From Flavobacterium sp. ACN6 (GTDB lineage: Bacteria > Bacteroidota > Bacteroidia > Flavobacteriales > Flavobacteriaceae): 64,000 bases of DNA. Every line of letters starts with the position of its first letter. Within the stretch, counting starts at the first letter, position 1. The position numbers and the translations under genes are program-made. Positions 35,947-45,324 of this stretch are shown in pieces. The stretch is taken from positions 248,001 through 312,000 of the forward strand of contig NZ_MRCQ01000002.1 of assembly GCF_002304005.1 (NCBI RefSeq). Reading direction: 5' to 3'. The notes beneath the pieces are model-generated. The model did no database searches and was not told where the DNA came from. It saw only the letters and a list, made by a program, of their open reading frames with translations.

Positions 35947-36510
35947 ATGAAAAAATTCTTTTTAGCAGTATTTTTATGTATTTGTGTAAATGGTTTTGCG
36001 CAGCTAATACAAATCGGACCACAGATTTCTACCAATATTACTTCTGTAAATGCCAAAAATTTCAGCTCAGATCACACCAATACTGGAATTGGTTTTACAG
36101 CTTTTGCCCGAGTAAATCTTTTACTTTTTTATGGTCAAGGGGAATTTGGTTATGCAAAATCTAATTTCAGCGTTTATCAAGATGGTATTGGAGAAACCGA
36201 ATTTAAATTGGGAGGAACAGATGCAACTTTAATTGCAGGATATAAACTTATCCCACTTGGAAAAGCTGGAAATGTGCGACTGTTTGTGGGCTATAACTGG
36301 AAAAATTATTCAGACATTAGTACCAATAATAATCTTAATTCTATTGCACTTGAAAAGAACAATCATAGTGTTCTTGGCGGTGTTGGAGTTGATATCTGGA
36401 AATTGACTTTTGACTTAAGATATCTAGCGGGATTAACAGATATTGATTCATCTAATGGCGAAATTAAAACAGGCATAACCAATTTTTCGCTCGGATTTAA
36501 ATTCTTGTAA
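35947..36510 (+). CDS. Outer membrane beta-barrel protein
   Basis: 187 residues with a clear signal peptide (MKKFFLAVFLCICVNGFAQ). The mature chain alternates short beta-strands with Gly/Asn turns (QIGPQISTNI, YGQGEFGYAKS, RLFVGYNWKNY) and ends in FSLGFKFL, a terminal Phe-X-Leu barrel strand. It fits the OmpW/OprF-like small porin-like group with eight strands. Function unknown. Stands alone. Confidence 0.82.
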   Translation: MKKFFLAVFLCICVNGFAQLIQIGPQISTNITSVNAKNFSSDHTNTGIGFTAFARVNLLLFYGQGEFGYAKSNFSVYQDGIGETEFKLGGTDATLIAGYKLIPLGKAGNVRLFVGYNWKNYSDISTNNNLNSIALEKNNHSVLGGVGVDIWKLTFDLRYLAGLTDIDSSNGEIKTGITNFSLGFKFL

Positions 36511-36531
36511 AAATATAAAATCATAAAAAAA

Positions 36532-36548
36532 GGAATCAATTTGATTCC
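36532..36548 (-). terminator. Terminator
   Basis: GGAATCA - ATT - TGATTCC, with a seven-T run on the minus strand, so it serves the leftward TPR-like gene and perhaps the barrel gene as well. Confidence 0.7.
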
Positions 36549-36555
36549 CTTTCCG

Positions 36556-37170
36556 TTATATCTTAATGTAGTAACTTTCTAAATTATCAGTATCAATTTT
36601 TTCAATACCTTTTTTTGTTTTAACCGCAACATTAATTACATGCAGTACATTTGATTTTTGGTTTATACTGCAGTTCCAAATCGTTCCGTCTGAAAGTATA
36701 ATTTCTGAAAATAACGATACTGCACATTTTTTATCATTATAAACTAAGTTCTCTGTTTTTAGAACTTTCTTTTGTTTTGTTTTTCGATCCACTTCGTAAA
36801 ACAAAATCTCATTTTCATTAATTTCAATAAATTCGTCAACGTTTGTTTGATTGGCAGCTGCGACAGAAGTTGTTGCCCAAAGTGGCTGACTTCCAGATTT
36901 TTTCCAAGTTCCAACGGCTTGGTCGAGAATCTCTTTTCGTAAAACCTCTCGTAAAGTATCTACTTTTTTAATCGATTCTTGAGCAATTTCATTTTCAGGC
37001 TTAATTTTAGCAGCAAAAGAAAATAATTCAATAGCTTTAACAAAATCAGCCTTTTTATAATAAGAAACAGCTAAGTCATATTTATTTTTTTGGAAAACAG
37101 TTTTATGATCACTCTGTGCATAAGACGCAAAAGCCATCAACAAAACAATCAGTAGAAATGTCTTTTTCAT
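36556..37170 (-). CDS. Periplasmic TPR-like hypothetical protein
   Basis: 204 residues. Signal peptide MKKTFLLIVLLMAFASYAQ, then one or two TPR units (DLAVSYYKKADFVKAIELFSFAAKIKPEN) and a C-terminal beta domain with ISLSD-type strands. Not assigned to a family. It stands between two terminators, hence a single transcript. Confidence 0.75.
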   Translation of the reverse strand: MKKTFLLIVLLMAFASYAQSDHKTVFQKNKYDLAVSYYKKADFVKAIELFSFAAKIKPENEIAQESIKKVDTLREVLRKEILDQAVGTWKKSGSQPLWATTSVAAANQTNVDEFIEINENEILFYEVDRKTKQKKVLKTENLVYNDKKCAVSLFSEIILSDGTIWNCSINQKSNVLHVINVAVKTKKGIEKIDTDNLESYYIKI

Positions 37171-37274
37171 AAAATTAGTATATTATCTATTATTGGGCAA
37201 AAATATCTTTTTTAGATATATTTTCCTACTTTTACAATAAAACAAATTTATTTTTATTGAATCAAAATAAAAAA

Positions 37275-37306
37275 ACGTCTCTTTCCTATTGGAAAAAGAC
37301 GTTTTA
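37275..37306. terminator. Terminator of the M1 peptidase gene
   Basis: AACGTCTCTTTCC and GGAAAAAGACGTT form a stem with one mismatch, A and T runs on both sides. Confidence 0.8.
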
Positions 37307-37328
37307 CTATATTAAAAAAGCAGTCTAA

Positions 37329-39206
37329 CTATTTCAAATGTAATATATTATTTTCTGGAGTTGCATCCATAAAAATACCTCCATCCAATTCTATCTGTTC
37401 AATTTTTTTTGTGCTTTTCAGACTGATTTTCGCTGTTTTTGGATTCTTTTCCCAAATAGCAGGAGTTTGATGTATTGTTGCTTTTGATTTATCTGCATAA
37501 GTAATGATGACATCAAAAGGAATAGCAAAACCTCCAATGTTTTCTACTGTAATAGCTTTTTTATCAGCAGAAACACCTTTAACTGCAATGTCAAGATAAT
37601 TGTTCGTGAAAAACCAATTATTGAAAAACCAGTTTAGATTTTTTCCTGTTGAGGTATTAAATGAATTAAAATAATCCCATGGAATTGGATGTTTTCCATT
37701 CCAAGTATCCATATACTCGTGAAGTGCTTTTTTGAACAAATCATCTCCAAGCATATCTTTTAAAGCCAAATAAGAAAGAGAAGCTTTTCCGTATGAATTA
37801 TTGCCATATCCCGCTCCAGAAACTTGTGTCGACATAGAGATTATCGGCTGATCTTCTTCAGCAGAACGATCATTTATATATCCTTTTACTCTAAAATCTT
37901 TATAAAATTTATCTGCAGCTTCTTTTCCATGTTCTGCAATTCCAATTAAATACTCAAAAGTTGTTGCCCAGCCTTCATCCATAAAAGCATAACGCGTTTC
38001 GTTGATTCCCATATAAAAAGGGAAATAGGTATGTGCCACTTCGTGATCTTGTACCAATTGAGCGAAAACAGGATCTCCCATTTGCGAATCGTTACACATC
38101 ATTGGGTATTCCATATCTGCAAAACCTTGGAAAGCTGTCATTTTAGAAAACGGATATGGAACTCCAGGCCAGTTGTTAGAAAACCAATCTAATGCATATT
38201 GGTTGTTTTTTACCGAATTTACAAAGTCTGTTCCGGTAATATTATATGCTGCCTGAACGCTCGCGCGACGGTTTGTTTTTTTATCTACAACAACACTGCT
38301 GGCATCCCATAAATAATGATCGCTTAAACCAAAAGTTACATCTGAAATATTTTTCGCTTCAAACTTCCAAACATTCCAATCGTATTGTTTGGTTACAATA
38401 CCGCTTTTCATTTCCTGCTCATTAGCAATATGCAGAATTTCATCTGTTGTATATGATTTTTTTAAACGTGCCGCAAATTCCGGCTGTAAAACCTCATCTG
38501 GATTTAATAAATCTCCTGTCGCATAAACCACATAATTTTTAGGTGCTTTAACAGAGAAAACATAATCATTAAAATCATTATAAAACTCCTGGCGATCTGT
38601 ATGCGGTAATCTGTCCCAGCCGTTGTAATCATCAAAAACCGAAACACGCGGATAGCTGTAGGCTACAAAAAAAGTAGTTTCGTCTATTTGTCCTTCTCTC
38701 CCGCTTTCTTTAGACAAAGGATAATTCCACTGAATGTTTAAGACAATTTTAGAGTGCGGTAAAATGACTTTTTTCAATTTTACATTTCCAACTGTTCCCC
38801 AGTTTTTCGCGTCTTCTTTATACACTTCATTTTCTATTTTTAACGACGTAATAGTTAAACCTTCGCTTAAAAAATCATCGCTTACACCTCCGCCGCGAGG
38901 AGCAGATGGTTTATGAAGATTGTTTACAAAACGAATGGCTATGTTTCTTAAAGTATCTTTACTGTTGTTTTCGTAAATAATAGTTTCTGTTCCGCTGACA
39001 AGTCTCGTTTTCGGATCTACAGAAATTTCCATATTGTATTTTCCGTGATTCTGCCAATAGTTCTTTCCGGGTTTTCCGTCTTTAGAACGGGTTCCTTCTG
39101 CGTAAGCTTTTTTAATATTTCTTGGCATGTAAAGTTCTTGCGCAAAGCTGTTTTGGGTAAAAAAGACAAATGCTATTACTGCAAATTGCAATATTTTCTT
39201 TTCCAT
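37329..39206 (-). CDS. M1-family (aminopeptidase N-like) zinc metallopeptidase
   Basis: 625 residues with signal peptide (FAVIAFVFFTQNSFAQ). The zinc site is HEVAH near residue 387, and the third ligand Glu lies in MDEGWATTFEY about 23 residues on. The N-terminal beta-domain reads NYWQNHGKYNMEISVDPKTR. The G-x-M-E-N substrate motif of classical aminopeptidases is replaced by FADMEYP, typical of the secreted Bacteroidota subgroup. Probably periplasmic peptide degradation. Monocistronic. Confidence 0.93.
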   Translation of the reverse strand: MEKKILQFAVIAFVFFTQNSFAQELYMPRNIKKAYAEGTRSKDGKPGKNYWQNHGKYNMEISVDPKTRLVSGTETIIYENNSKDTLRNIAIRFVNNLHKPSAPRGGGVSDDFLSEGLTITSLKIENEVYKEDAKNWGTVGNVKLKKVILPHSKIVLNIQWNYPLSKESGREGQIDETTFFVAYSYPRVSVFDDYNGWDRLPHTDRQEFYNDFNDYVFSVKAPKNYVVYATGDLLNPDEVLQPEFAARLKKSYTTDEILHIANEQEMKSGIVTKQYDWNVWKFEAKNISDVTFGLSDHYLWDASSVVVDKKTNRRASVQAAYNITGTDFVNSVKNNQYALDWFSNNWPGVPYPFSKMTAFQGFADMEYPMMCNDSQMGDPVFAQLVQDHEVAHTYFPFYMGINETRYAFMDEGWATTFEYLIGIAEHGKEAADKFYKDFRVKGYINDRSAEEDQPIISMSTQVSGAGYGNNSYGKASLSYLALKDMLGDDLFKKALHEYMDTWNGKHPIPWDYFNSFNTSTGKNLNWFFNNWFFTNNYLDIAVKGVSADKKAITVENIGGFAIPFDVIITYADKSKATIHQTPAIWEKNPKTAKISLKSTKKIEQIELDGGIFMDATPENNILHLK

Positions 39207-39329
39207 AAGTAATTCTTAGGTCGATTAAAGTTTAGTTTTTGATAACAGTTAGTGTATTTTTTTCTGCTAATGTTACAAATTTAATTATTAATTGTTAATT
39301 GTTAGTGGTTAATTGTTAATGGTTGATAG

Positions 39330-39378
39330 TTTGTAGTTTGTAGTTTGTAGTTTGTAGTTTGTAGTTTGTAGTTTGTAG
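39330..39378. repeat. Seven tandem TTTGTAG heptamers
   Basis: Seven perfect copies of TTTGTAG followed by degenerate TTTGTGG/TTGATGG units to about 39420, within a longer tract of GTTAATTG and GGTTGATGG repeats. It lies in the 396-base gap between the peptidase start and the next gene, upstream of the peptidase. Confidence 0.85.
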
Positions 39379-39544
39379 TTTGTGGTTGATGGTTTGTGGT
39401 TGATGGTTGATGGTTGGCGGTTAATTGTTAATGGTTGATAGTTTGTGCTTTGTGGTTGATGGGTTATAATCCATTGTTAATGGATAACTCATAACAGTAA
39501 AAACTTAGCACCTCAGCACCTCAGCCTCTCAGCACCTTAAAAAA

Positions 39545-39573
39545 AAACCGCCTGCTTCAAAAGAAACAGACGG
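39545..39573. terminator. Possible terminator of the GapN-like gene
   Basis: CCGCCTGCTTC - AAAA - GAAACAGACGG, an imperfect stem of 11 with three mismatches, flanked by A run. It lies downstream of the leftward dehydrogenase. Confidence 0.55.
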
Positions 39574-39602
39574 TATCTACAATTAATATATAACCTTGAT
39601 TA

Positions 39603-41183
39603 CTACAAAATATAGTCGGTATTAATAAAATTTGATTCTTTGCTGTTAAGCAATTCCTGCAGAATCTCATTATTATAATCGATATCTTTTGAAGCTACAA
39701 ACGTACGAATGGAGAAAGAACGTAAAGCATCTGGAATACTCAAAGTTCCTACGGCCGAATCTTTACGGCCTGTAAAAGGGAATGCATCCGGCCCTCTTTG
39801 GCATGAGCTGTTAAGGTTTACTCTGCAAACTAAATTTACCAAGGCATCAATAAGCGGTGCAAGTGTTTTGATGTCTTTACCAAACAAACTTACTTGCTGT
39901 CCATAATTGGATTCTGCCATATCAACTAAAGGTTCTTTAATATCTGTAAAAGAAAGTACTGGAATTACGGGTCCAAATTGTTCTTCATGATAAACGCGCA
40001 TTTCCTTATTTACAGGATATAAAACTGCTGGAAAAATATAATTATCAGTATGTTTTCCTCCTTTTTCATTAATAATTTTTGCGCCTTTTCCGGTTGCATC
40101 ATCAATTAAACCTTGAATATAATTTGGTTTATCTGTTTCTGGAAGCGGTGTTAATGAAACTCCTTTTTCCCAAGGATTTCCAAAAGTCAATGCATCTACC
40201 TTTTCAGCAAAACGTCTGTTGAATTCTTCTCTAATAGATTCATGAACATATAACACTTTTAAAGCCGTACAACGCTGCCCGTTAAACGATAAAGTTCCTG
40301 CAATACATTCTTGGATAGCCAAATCTAAATCGGCATCTGGTAAAATAATGGCTGGATTTTTGGCTTCTAAACCTAAAATTAAACGCAGTCTATTTTTGTT
40401 TGGATGCTGATCTTGTAAAGCAATCGCCGATTTACTGTTTCCAATTAATGCCAAAACATCAATTTTTCCAGATTTCATAATCGGAGAAGCCACTTCACGC
40501 CCTCTACCGTAAACAATATTGATTACGCCTTTTGGAAAACTGCTTCTAAAAGCTTCTAATAATGGCGAAATACATAAAACACCATGTTTAGCCGGTTTAA
40601 AAATCACCGTATTTCCCATAATTAAAGCAGGAATCAACAATGAAAAAGTCTCGTTTAAAGGATAATTGTAAGGTCCAAGACACAATACAACTCCAAGAGG
40701 TCCGCGGCGAATCATTGCGTTTACACCTTGTACTTTTTCAAAATGCGAACTGCGTCCGTTTAATTCCTTGTAGCTGTCAATAGTATCGTAAATATATTCT
40801 ACAGTTCTGTCGAATTCTTTTTGTGAATCTCCAAGGTTTTTTCCAATTTCCCACATCAAAAGTTTAACCACTTCTTCGCGGGTTTCTTTCATTTGTTTCA
40901 CAAAATTTTCCATGCTTTTTATACGATCCGCTACTTTCATAGTCGGCCATAAGCCTTGGCCCATATCGTATGCATTGGTAGCAGCTTCGACAACTTCTGC
41001 TGCTTCTTTATCTCCCATAAAAGGAATAGATCCCAGTAAAGTCGGTGAATATTTTTCAGTTGAAGAAATAGTTGAAAACACAGGTGTGGTTTGCCCTGTC
41101 CATTGTTTCAATTCTCCATTTACAAGATAAGTATCTTGATTTATCAGCGTATTTATCTGATATTCTTCTGGTATAAAACTCAT
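39603..41183 (-). CDS. gapN: Non-phosphorylating glyceraldehyde-3-phosphate dehydrogenase-like aldehyde dehydrogenase
   Basis: 526 residues from the ATG at 41183. The open frame continues 44 residues upstream but would overlap the transcript end of the rhodanese gene and its terminator. Aldehyde dehydrogenase motifs: [10 protein letters not shown] (cofactor entry), VIFKPAKHG, catalytic Glu in LGLEAKNPA (near 272) and catalytic Cys305 in [10 protein letters not shown]. Length, GQRC rather than GQ(V/I)C and the QVSLFG end favour the GapN group, which oxidises glyceraldehyde-3-phosphate to 3-phosphoglycerate with NADP. Assignment to GapN rather than another dehydrogenase is likely but not proven. 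Confidence 0.85.
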   Translation of the reverse strand: MSFIPEEYQINTLINQDTYLVNGELKQWTGQTTPVFSTISSTEKYSPTLLGSIPFMGDKEAAEVVEAATNAYDMGQGLWPTMKVADRIKSMENFVKQMKETREEVVKLLMWEIGKNLGDSQKEFDRTVEYIYDTIDSYKELNGRSSHFEKVQGVNAMIRRGPLGVVLCLGPYNYPLNETFSLLIPALIMGNTVIFKPAKHGVLCISPLLEAFRSSFPKGVINIVYGRGREVASPIMKSGKIDVLALIGNSKSAIALQDQHPNKNRLRLILGLEAKNPAIILPDADLDLAIQECIAGTLSFNGQRCTALKVLYVHESIREEFNRRFAEKVDALTFGNPWEKGVSLTPLPETDKPNYIQGLIDDATGKGAKIINEKGGKHTDNYIFPAVLYPVNKEMRVYHEEQFGPVIPVLSFTDIKEPLVDMAESNYGQQVSLFGKDIKTLAPLIDALVNLVCRVNLNSSCQRGPDAFPFTGRKDSAVGTLSIPDALRSFSIRTFVASKDIDYNNEILQELLNSKESNFINTDYIL

Positions 41184-41228
41184 AATTTGGTTGTTTAATA
41201 GTCTGGTAATTCTATTTTCAAAAGAAAA

Positions 41229-41250
41229 AAGAGGCTTTAATATGCCTCTT
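41229..41250 (-). terminator. Terminator after the rhodanese gene
   Basis: AAGAGGC - loop - GCCTCTT followed on the minus strand by a T-rich run. It separates the rhodanese transcript from the GapN gene. Confidence 0.75.
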
Positions 41251-41256
41251 CTCCTT

Positions 41257-41568
41257 TTATGGTTGTACTGTTTCGCCTTCCCAATCCAGGATTCCGCCAA
41301 GCAGATTGTAAGCATTTTGTATACCCAATTCGTTCATTACCTGACATGCTTTTGCACTTCTAGCACCAGAACGGCAGTATACATAGTAATTTTTATTTTT
41401 GTCTAATTCTTCGATTTCATAAATAAACCCCTGCCCTTTATTGATATCAATGTTTAAAGCATTTTCAATATAGCCGTCATTAAATTCGTCTTCAGTTCTT
41501 ACGTCAAGTATAACTGCATTTTCGTCAGCCTCTAACTGTGCAACCCAATCTTCTTGTGATAAATTCAT
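41257..41568 (-). CDS. Single-domain rhodanese
   Basis: 103 residues: one rhodanese fold with [19 protein letters not shown] and active-site loop [12 protein letters not shown], where Cys near residue 68 carries the persulfide. Single-domain rhodaneses transfer sulfane sulfur from thiosulfate or glutathione persulfide. It is divergent from the Crp/Fnr regulator, with 364 bases between, and it belongs to the sulfur genes of this region. Confidence 0.93.
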   Translation of the reverse strand: MNLSQEDWVAQLEADENAVILDVRTEDEFNDGYIENALNIDINKGQGFIYEIEELDKNKNYYVYCRSGARSAKACQVMNELGIQNAYNLLGGILDWEGETVQP

Positions 41569-41806
41569 AATAAAATGTCTTTTTGTAAAATTACGACGTT
41601 TCTTTCTATAAAAAACGTACCAAATGCGATTTCGATTATAATTCTCAGAAAACGTTTTAGAGAAACTATTATAATCAGTGATTTACAAATTTACTTACTA
41701 TTTTTAAAAATTCAGTCCACAAAATCGATAGAAAATAGGATTTTTTCATTTACACAAAATACATCTTAAATATAGTTTTATGCCAATCAATACCATTTCA
41801 ATCTAT

Positions 41807-41814
41807 TATCTTTG
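41807..41814 (+). promoter_or_regulatory. -7 promoter element before the Crp/Fnr gene
   Basis: TATCTTTG, a perfect TAnnTTTG match, 118 bases upstream of the Crp/Fnr start. No clear TTG element is seen at the right distance. Confidence 0.5.
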
Positions 41815-41932
41815 TAAAAAATTATATATTTTAATCTCTTTTTGATAAAACTAAAGATATTAAAAAACATCTGTCAGTTCAAGCAAAGTTTACAATCTTA
41901 CGCTGCTCGATTTGATAAAATCATTTAATTCA

Positions 41933-42559
41933 ATGCAAAATTCATTACAAAATATCTTTCCTAATTTCTCCAGTGAACTTATCGCAACTATTGAAGAAAA
42001 CGGAAGTCTTCAGGATTTTGAAGCCGGCACTATCTTAATGCGTACCGGACAATACATTAAAAACACCGTTTTAATCACCAAAGGTAAAATCAAGATTTAT
42101 CGCGAAGGCGAAGATGGCGGCGAATTCTTAATGTATTATTTACAGCCCGGACAAGCCTGTGCTATCTCGATGATTTGTACTGCCAAAAGCGAGAAAAGCC
42201 AGATTATGGCAAAAGTTGTAGAAGATGTTTCTGTAATGATGATTCCGCTGCAATTAATGGACAAATGGATGATGGAACACAGAAGCTGGTACGAATTTGT
42301 TATCGAAACTTACCGAAGCCGTTTTGAAGAAGTACTGGAAGTTGTTGATAATATTGCTTTCCGTTCTATGGATGAACGTTTAGAATTTTACTTAAAAAGA
42401 CATTCTGATGCCTGCGGTTGCTCTGAAGTCAATTTATCGCATCAAGAAATTGCTACAGAACTAAATACATCAAGAGAAGTGGTATCCAGATTACTCAAAA
42501 AAATGGAACAGCGAGGTTTGGTCAAACTCAACCGAAACCAGATTGAGTTACTGAAATAG
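41933..42559 (+). CDS. Crp/Fnr-family transcription regulator
   Basis: 208 residues from ATG at 41933; a TTG seven codons earlier is also in frame. The N-terminal cyclic-nucleotide-type barrel (LQDFEAGTILMRTGQYIKNT) is followed by a long dimer helix and a winged helix with recognition helix NTSREVVSRLLKKM. There is no Fnr iron-sulfur cysteine cluster, although CTAKSEKS and DACGCSEV supply cysteines that might act as a sulfur sensor. It lies between rhodanese and sulfite-exporter genes, so it probably controls the sulfur genes; the shared ACAGAA-N7-TTCTGT repeat is its candidate site. Confidence 0.9.
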   Translation: MQNSLQNIFPNFSSELIATIEENGSLQDFEAGTILMRTGQYIKNTVLITKGKIKIYREGEDGGEFLMYYLQPGQACAISMICTAKSEKSQIMAKVVEDVSVMMIPLQLMDKWMMEHRSWYEFVIETYRSRFEEVLEVVDNIAFRSMDERLEFYLKRHSDACGCSEVNLSHQEIATELNTSREVVSRLLKKMEQRGLVKLNRNQIELLK

Positions 42560-42570
42560 TTTTTTTTTAG

Positions 42571-42641
42571 CCACGAATTCACGAATTTTATTTTTTTCAA
42601 TCTGAAACGAATAAAATTAGCACTAATTCGTGAATTCGTGG
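42571..42641. repeat. Intergenic hairpin of CACGAATTCACGAATT type
   Basis: CCACGAATTCACGAATT (42571-42587) and its perfect complement (42625-42641), 17 bp, around a 37-base loop. It is a dispersed element of the kind common between flavobacterial genes, and it may serve as terminator of the Crp/Fnr gene. Confidence 0.7.
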
Positions 42642-42665
42642 CGAAAATTTTTCCTGTTGTCAGGC

Positions 42666-42707
42666 TGAGCGAAGTCGAAGCCTTACAAAGCATTTCGACT
42701 TCGCTCA
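42666..42707. repeat. Intergenic hairpin of TGAGCGAAGTCGAA type
   Basis: TGAGCGAAGTCGAA (42666-42679) and its perfect complement (42694-42707), a 14-bp stem. A second, unrelated repeat type just 25 bases after the previous one, so the two form a repeat mosaic. Confidence 0.7.
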
Positions 42708-42743
42708 ATGTGTCATGCGAATTAATGAATTTGTGTCAAAAAA

Positions 42744-42762
42744 ACAGAAAATCTCGTTCTGT
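42744..42762 (+). promoter_or_regulatory. ACAGAA-N7-TTCTGT inverted repeat before the sulfite exporter
   Basis: A 19-bp inverted repeat 59 bases before the exporter ATG; the same arms and spacing occur before the MBL-rhodanese operon (50881-50899). Candidate operator of the Crp/Fnr protein encoded next door. Inferred. Confidence 0.5.
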
Positions 42763-42820
42763 GATAAATGTTACTGTGGGATTCTAATTTCCGAAGCAAC
42801 TTTGCATCAAAATAAATGCA

Positions 42821-43606
42821 ATGGAATATTTAGGATTTTTTGCTTCAATCATAATCGGAATTTCGCTTGGCTTAATTGGTGGCGGCGGTTCTATTCTGAC
42901 TATTCCTATTTTAGTTTATTTATTTAAGGTAAATCCAGACCAGGCAACGTCATACTCTTTATTCATTGTTGGATTAACTGCTTTATCAGGAAGTTACAGC
43001 CATTATAAAATGGGAAACTTAAAACTGAAATCGGCTTTGTATTTTGCAGTTCCGTCGGTTATTTCCATTTTAATTATTCGCGAAGTCATATTTCCTCAAA
43101 TTGCGGCAACCTTATTTTGTGTAGCGTCTTATACCGTCTCAAAAGATTTCCTGATCATGATTATCTTTTCTGTATTAATGATTACGGCAGCAATTTCGAT
43201 GATCAAAAAAAATCAGCCAGAAATAAAAACAACCGAAACCAATTATCTGCAGCTAAGCTTAATTGGCTTTTTAGTCGGAATCGTAACTGGGTTTCTAGGA
43301 GCGGGCGGCGGGTTTTTAATTATTCCAGCGCTTCTTTTTTTCGCCAATTTACCTATGAAGCAAGCTGTTGGAACTTCATTATTAATTATAACAATTAATT
43401 CTTCAATAGGTTTTGCAGGCGACTTATATATCGGAACACCAATCGATTATACATTTTTACTAAGTGTTTCTGCCATGGCTTTAATCGGGATGATTATTGG
43501 GAGCCGACTTTCTACAAAAATCGATGGCTCAAAACTAAAACCAATTTTTGGATGGTTTGTGCTTGTAATGGGTTTTTACATCATTACAAAAGAAGTTTTG
43601 TTTTAA
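42821..43606 (+). CDS. TauE/SafE family sulfite/sulfur-anion exporter
   Basis: 261 residues with eight or so membrane helices. Two internal repeats carry the glycine motifs SLGLIGGGGSILTIPILVY and GFLGAGGGFLIIPALLFF. TauE/SafE proteins move sulfite, sulfonates or related anions across the inner membrane. Its place after the Crp/Fnr gene and in a locus with rhodaneses fits removal of sulfite made by persulfide oxidation. Confidence 0.9.
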   Translation: MEYLGFFASIIIGISLGLIGGGGSILTIPILVYLFKVNPDQATSYSLFIVGLTALSGSYSHYKMGNLKLKSALYFAVPSVISILIIREVIFPQIAATLFCVASYTVSKDFLIMIIFSVLMITAAISMIKKNQPEIKTTETNYLQLSLIGFLVGIVTGFLGAGGGFLIIPALLFFANLPMKQAVGTSLLIITINSSIGFAGDLYIGTPIDYTFLLSVSAMALIGMIIGSRLSTKIDGSKLKPIFGWFVLVMGFYIITKEVLF

Positions 43607-43685
43607 CTTTTAAAATTTGAAGCAGATCGCCAATCTGTCTAGATTTTTATTTAAATATTTTGAATTTAGTTTTACTTGTAGAGTA

Positions 43686-43719
43686 ATCTTTGTCAAAGTT
43701 TTTACACTTTGACAAAGAT
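43686..43719. repeat. Perfect ATCTTTGTCAAAGT hairpin
   Basis: A 14-bp perfect stem with six-base loop, between convergent genes. The same TTTGTCAAAG core makes a hairpin at 49890-49923. Probably a dispersed element used as a terminator. Confidence 0.7.
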
Positions 43720-43737
43720 GAAACTAAAAAGTAAGTT

Positions 43738-44124
43738 TTAAATCTCTCCAAACCTGTCTTTATAACGTTCAAGCTCATTTTCGGTTCGGTTCAGAAGTTT
43801 TTCCAGCAGCTGAATTTTGTCTTCGTAAAGCTCTTTTAAAATAGCAGTGTTATCAGTATTAATCAAAATACTTCCGTTATTGTTTCCTGTAATTTTATTA
43901 AAATTATTGAAATACTTATCGTAGTCAAAGCTTATAATATCTTCCACTCTAACATCCAAAATCCTTCCTATTTCAACCAATTTTTCGTAACTCAAAGAAG
44001 TTTTTCCTTTTTCAATTTTACTGTAACCCGCCTGCGTTACACCTAATCTTTCTGCCATGTATTCTTGAGTATAATTTTTTAACTCTCTAATATTTTTAAT
44101 CTTGTTTTTAATCGTTGCGGCCAT
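43738..44124 (-). CDS. XRE-family DNA-binding protein
   Basis: 128 residues from ATG at 44124 (MAATIKNKIKNIRELKNYTQ), with a longer start at 44148 possible. An XRE/HTH_3 domain (about 5-60) has YMAERLGVTQAGYSKIEKGKTSL. The C-terminal 40 residues form a coiled coil (LEKLLNRTENELERY), likely for dimerisation. It stands at the left border of the accessory repeat-rich segment. AACAGC-CA-GCTGTT upstream may be its own site. Confidence 0.87.
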   Translation of the reverse strand: MAATIKNKIKNIRELKNYTQEYMAERLGVTQAGYSKIEKGKTSLSYEKLVEIGRILDVRVEDIISFDYDKYFNNFNKITGNNNGSILINTDNTAILKELYEDKIQLLEKLLNRTENELERYKDRFGEI

Positions 44125-44158
44125 AATTTTTTCTGATTTGGAGGTCATGTATAGTTAA

Positions 44159-44172
44159 AACAGCCAGCTGTT
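44159..44172 (-). promoter_or_regulatory. Candidate XRE operator
   Basis: AACAGC-CA-GCTGTT, perfect 6-bp arms with 2-bp spacer, 11 bases before the longer start of the XRE gene; a third TTAACAGC copy follows at 44180-44187. Confidence 0.4.
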
Positions 44173-44356
44173 AAACTCTTTAACAGCGTACCTATACTTA
44201 TTTTTGGGTAATTTAAGCAGCTCTATAATTGGGAATTTATAAAGCAGCAGTTCGTTAATTTTTTCTTTACTATTGAAATAAACATACATAAAACTGCCAT
44301 TATGAAAACTATATCATAACGGGAAACATTACATATAAATATTTCTCTATTTTTAT

Positions 44357-44761
44357 TTAAGCAGTTCTTTTTATACTTCTTTCAAACTGAAGTTCTAAGT
44401 AGTAATCTATCTGTTTACCAATCAAAGTACGATCTTTAGATTCTATTTTGGTTCTTATTTTATTTTTATAAATATCTTTTACAAAAACAAAATAAATAGA
44501 TTCTTCTTTATCACTAAATGTTGTCGCTACTATCAGGCTGTAGCAGAAAATTGCAGGAATAATATAATAAAGATTCTCTAGATCAAAGAAAATCATGCAG
44601 TAGTAAGCTGCCGCGGTTACGGCAATAAAAGCGCCGTTTTCCAAAAAGTATTTTTTCTTTTTTTTCAGCAGTCCAATCTCTTTTATTTCATCAAAATTGT
44701 ACTGCCAGCTTTCAGATTTGTAGTGAAATCTAATCTTGTCGGGAAAAATTGTTAAAGGCAT
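44357..44761 (-). CDS. Hypothetical membrane protein, PH-like
   Basis: 134 residues. The N-terminal strand pattern (IRFHYKSESWQYNFDEIKEIGLLKKKKK) resembles a bacterial PH/YcxB-like start, and two membrane helices follow (about 44-60 and 68-84), then a cytosolic tail. Function unknown. It may be co-transcribed with neighbours only weakly; no tight spacing. Confidence 0.65.
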   Translation of the reverse strand: MPLTIFPDKIRFHYKSESWQYNFDEIKEIGLLKKKKKYFLENGAFIAVTAAAYYCMIFFDLENLYYIIPAIFCYSLIVATTFSDKEESIYFVFVKDIYKNKIRTKIESKDRTLIGKQIDYYLELQFERSIKRTA

Positions 44762-44984
44762 AATAAATTGTAGGTAAAAAATAAATTTAAATGTTTTTTG
44801 TATAAATTATTTTTTAAGAATCATTGGGGGGAAATTCTTAGCTACGCAATATTAAGCATTAACTTCTTGTTTTTCTTACAACTCAAATTATAGAATATAA
44901 CTGTTAGTTGTAATTAAATCTTTAATGAAAGTTTATTTTATTTATTAGTACTAAAATGTCCTTAATCGGGAGATTTTTGTTTTG

Positions 44985-45070
44985 GGCGTTTCCTCCGGCC
45001 GGGCTATCCGCTTGTATCTTTTTCTTGTTAAAGGAACAAGAAAAAGGATACCGCTCCTATCCCTAACGCA
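44985..45070. repeat. GGGCTATCCGC-type flavobacterial repeat
   Basis: TTTGGGCGTTTCCTC, GGGCTATCCGC and CTATCCCTAACG blocks around an inner hairpin TCTTTTTCTTGTT/AACAAGAAAAAGG. The same blocks occur at 53640-53765 with a different interior. From memory these blocks recur in many Bacteroidota intergenic regions, and their function is not known to me. Confidence 0.65.
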
Positions 45071-45110
45071 CACTAGGATGAAATGACGTTTTTCGTTTAA
45101 AATTTTCCAT

Positions 45111-45240
45111 GAATTGCCTCCAGCTTTAGCTGGAGATAAACAAATCTATACAAATAAAAGGCTTTAGCCAAACTTGCTATTTTGGCTAAAGCCTTATGAT
45201 CCTTCTAAACAAAAACCTCCAGTTAAAACTGGAGGCAATT
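45111..45240. repeat. CTGGAGGC palindromic repeat, unit 1
   Basis: A 130-base unit: AATTGCCTCCAG with TAGCTGGAG hairpin, a central hairpin AAGGCTTTAGCCAAA/TTTGGCTAAAGCCTT, and CCTCCAGTTAAAACTGGAGG hairpin ending GCAATT. Outer ends are inverted repeats of each other. Part of a three-fold tandem array with a spacing of about 214. Confidence 0.85.
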
Positions 45241-45324
45241 ATTATAATCAGATTATTGAAGATACCGCTTCTATCCCTAACGGATACAAAGATTAAATGA
45301 TGATTTTCGTTTAAAATTTTCAAT

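Noticed and set aside
41184..41315. Longer N-terminus of the GapN-like protein
   Set aside because: It would run through the rhodanese terminator and overlap its coding end, and the added residues are basic and unlike aldehyde dehydrogenases.
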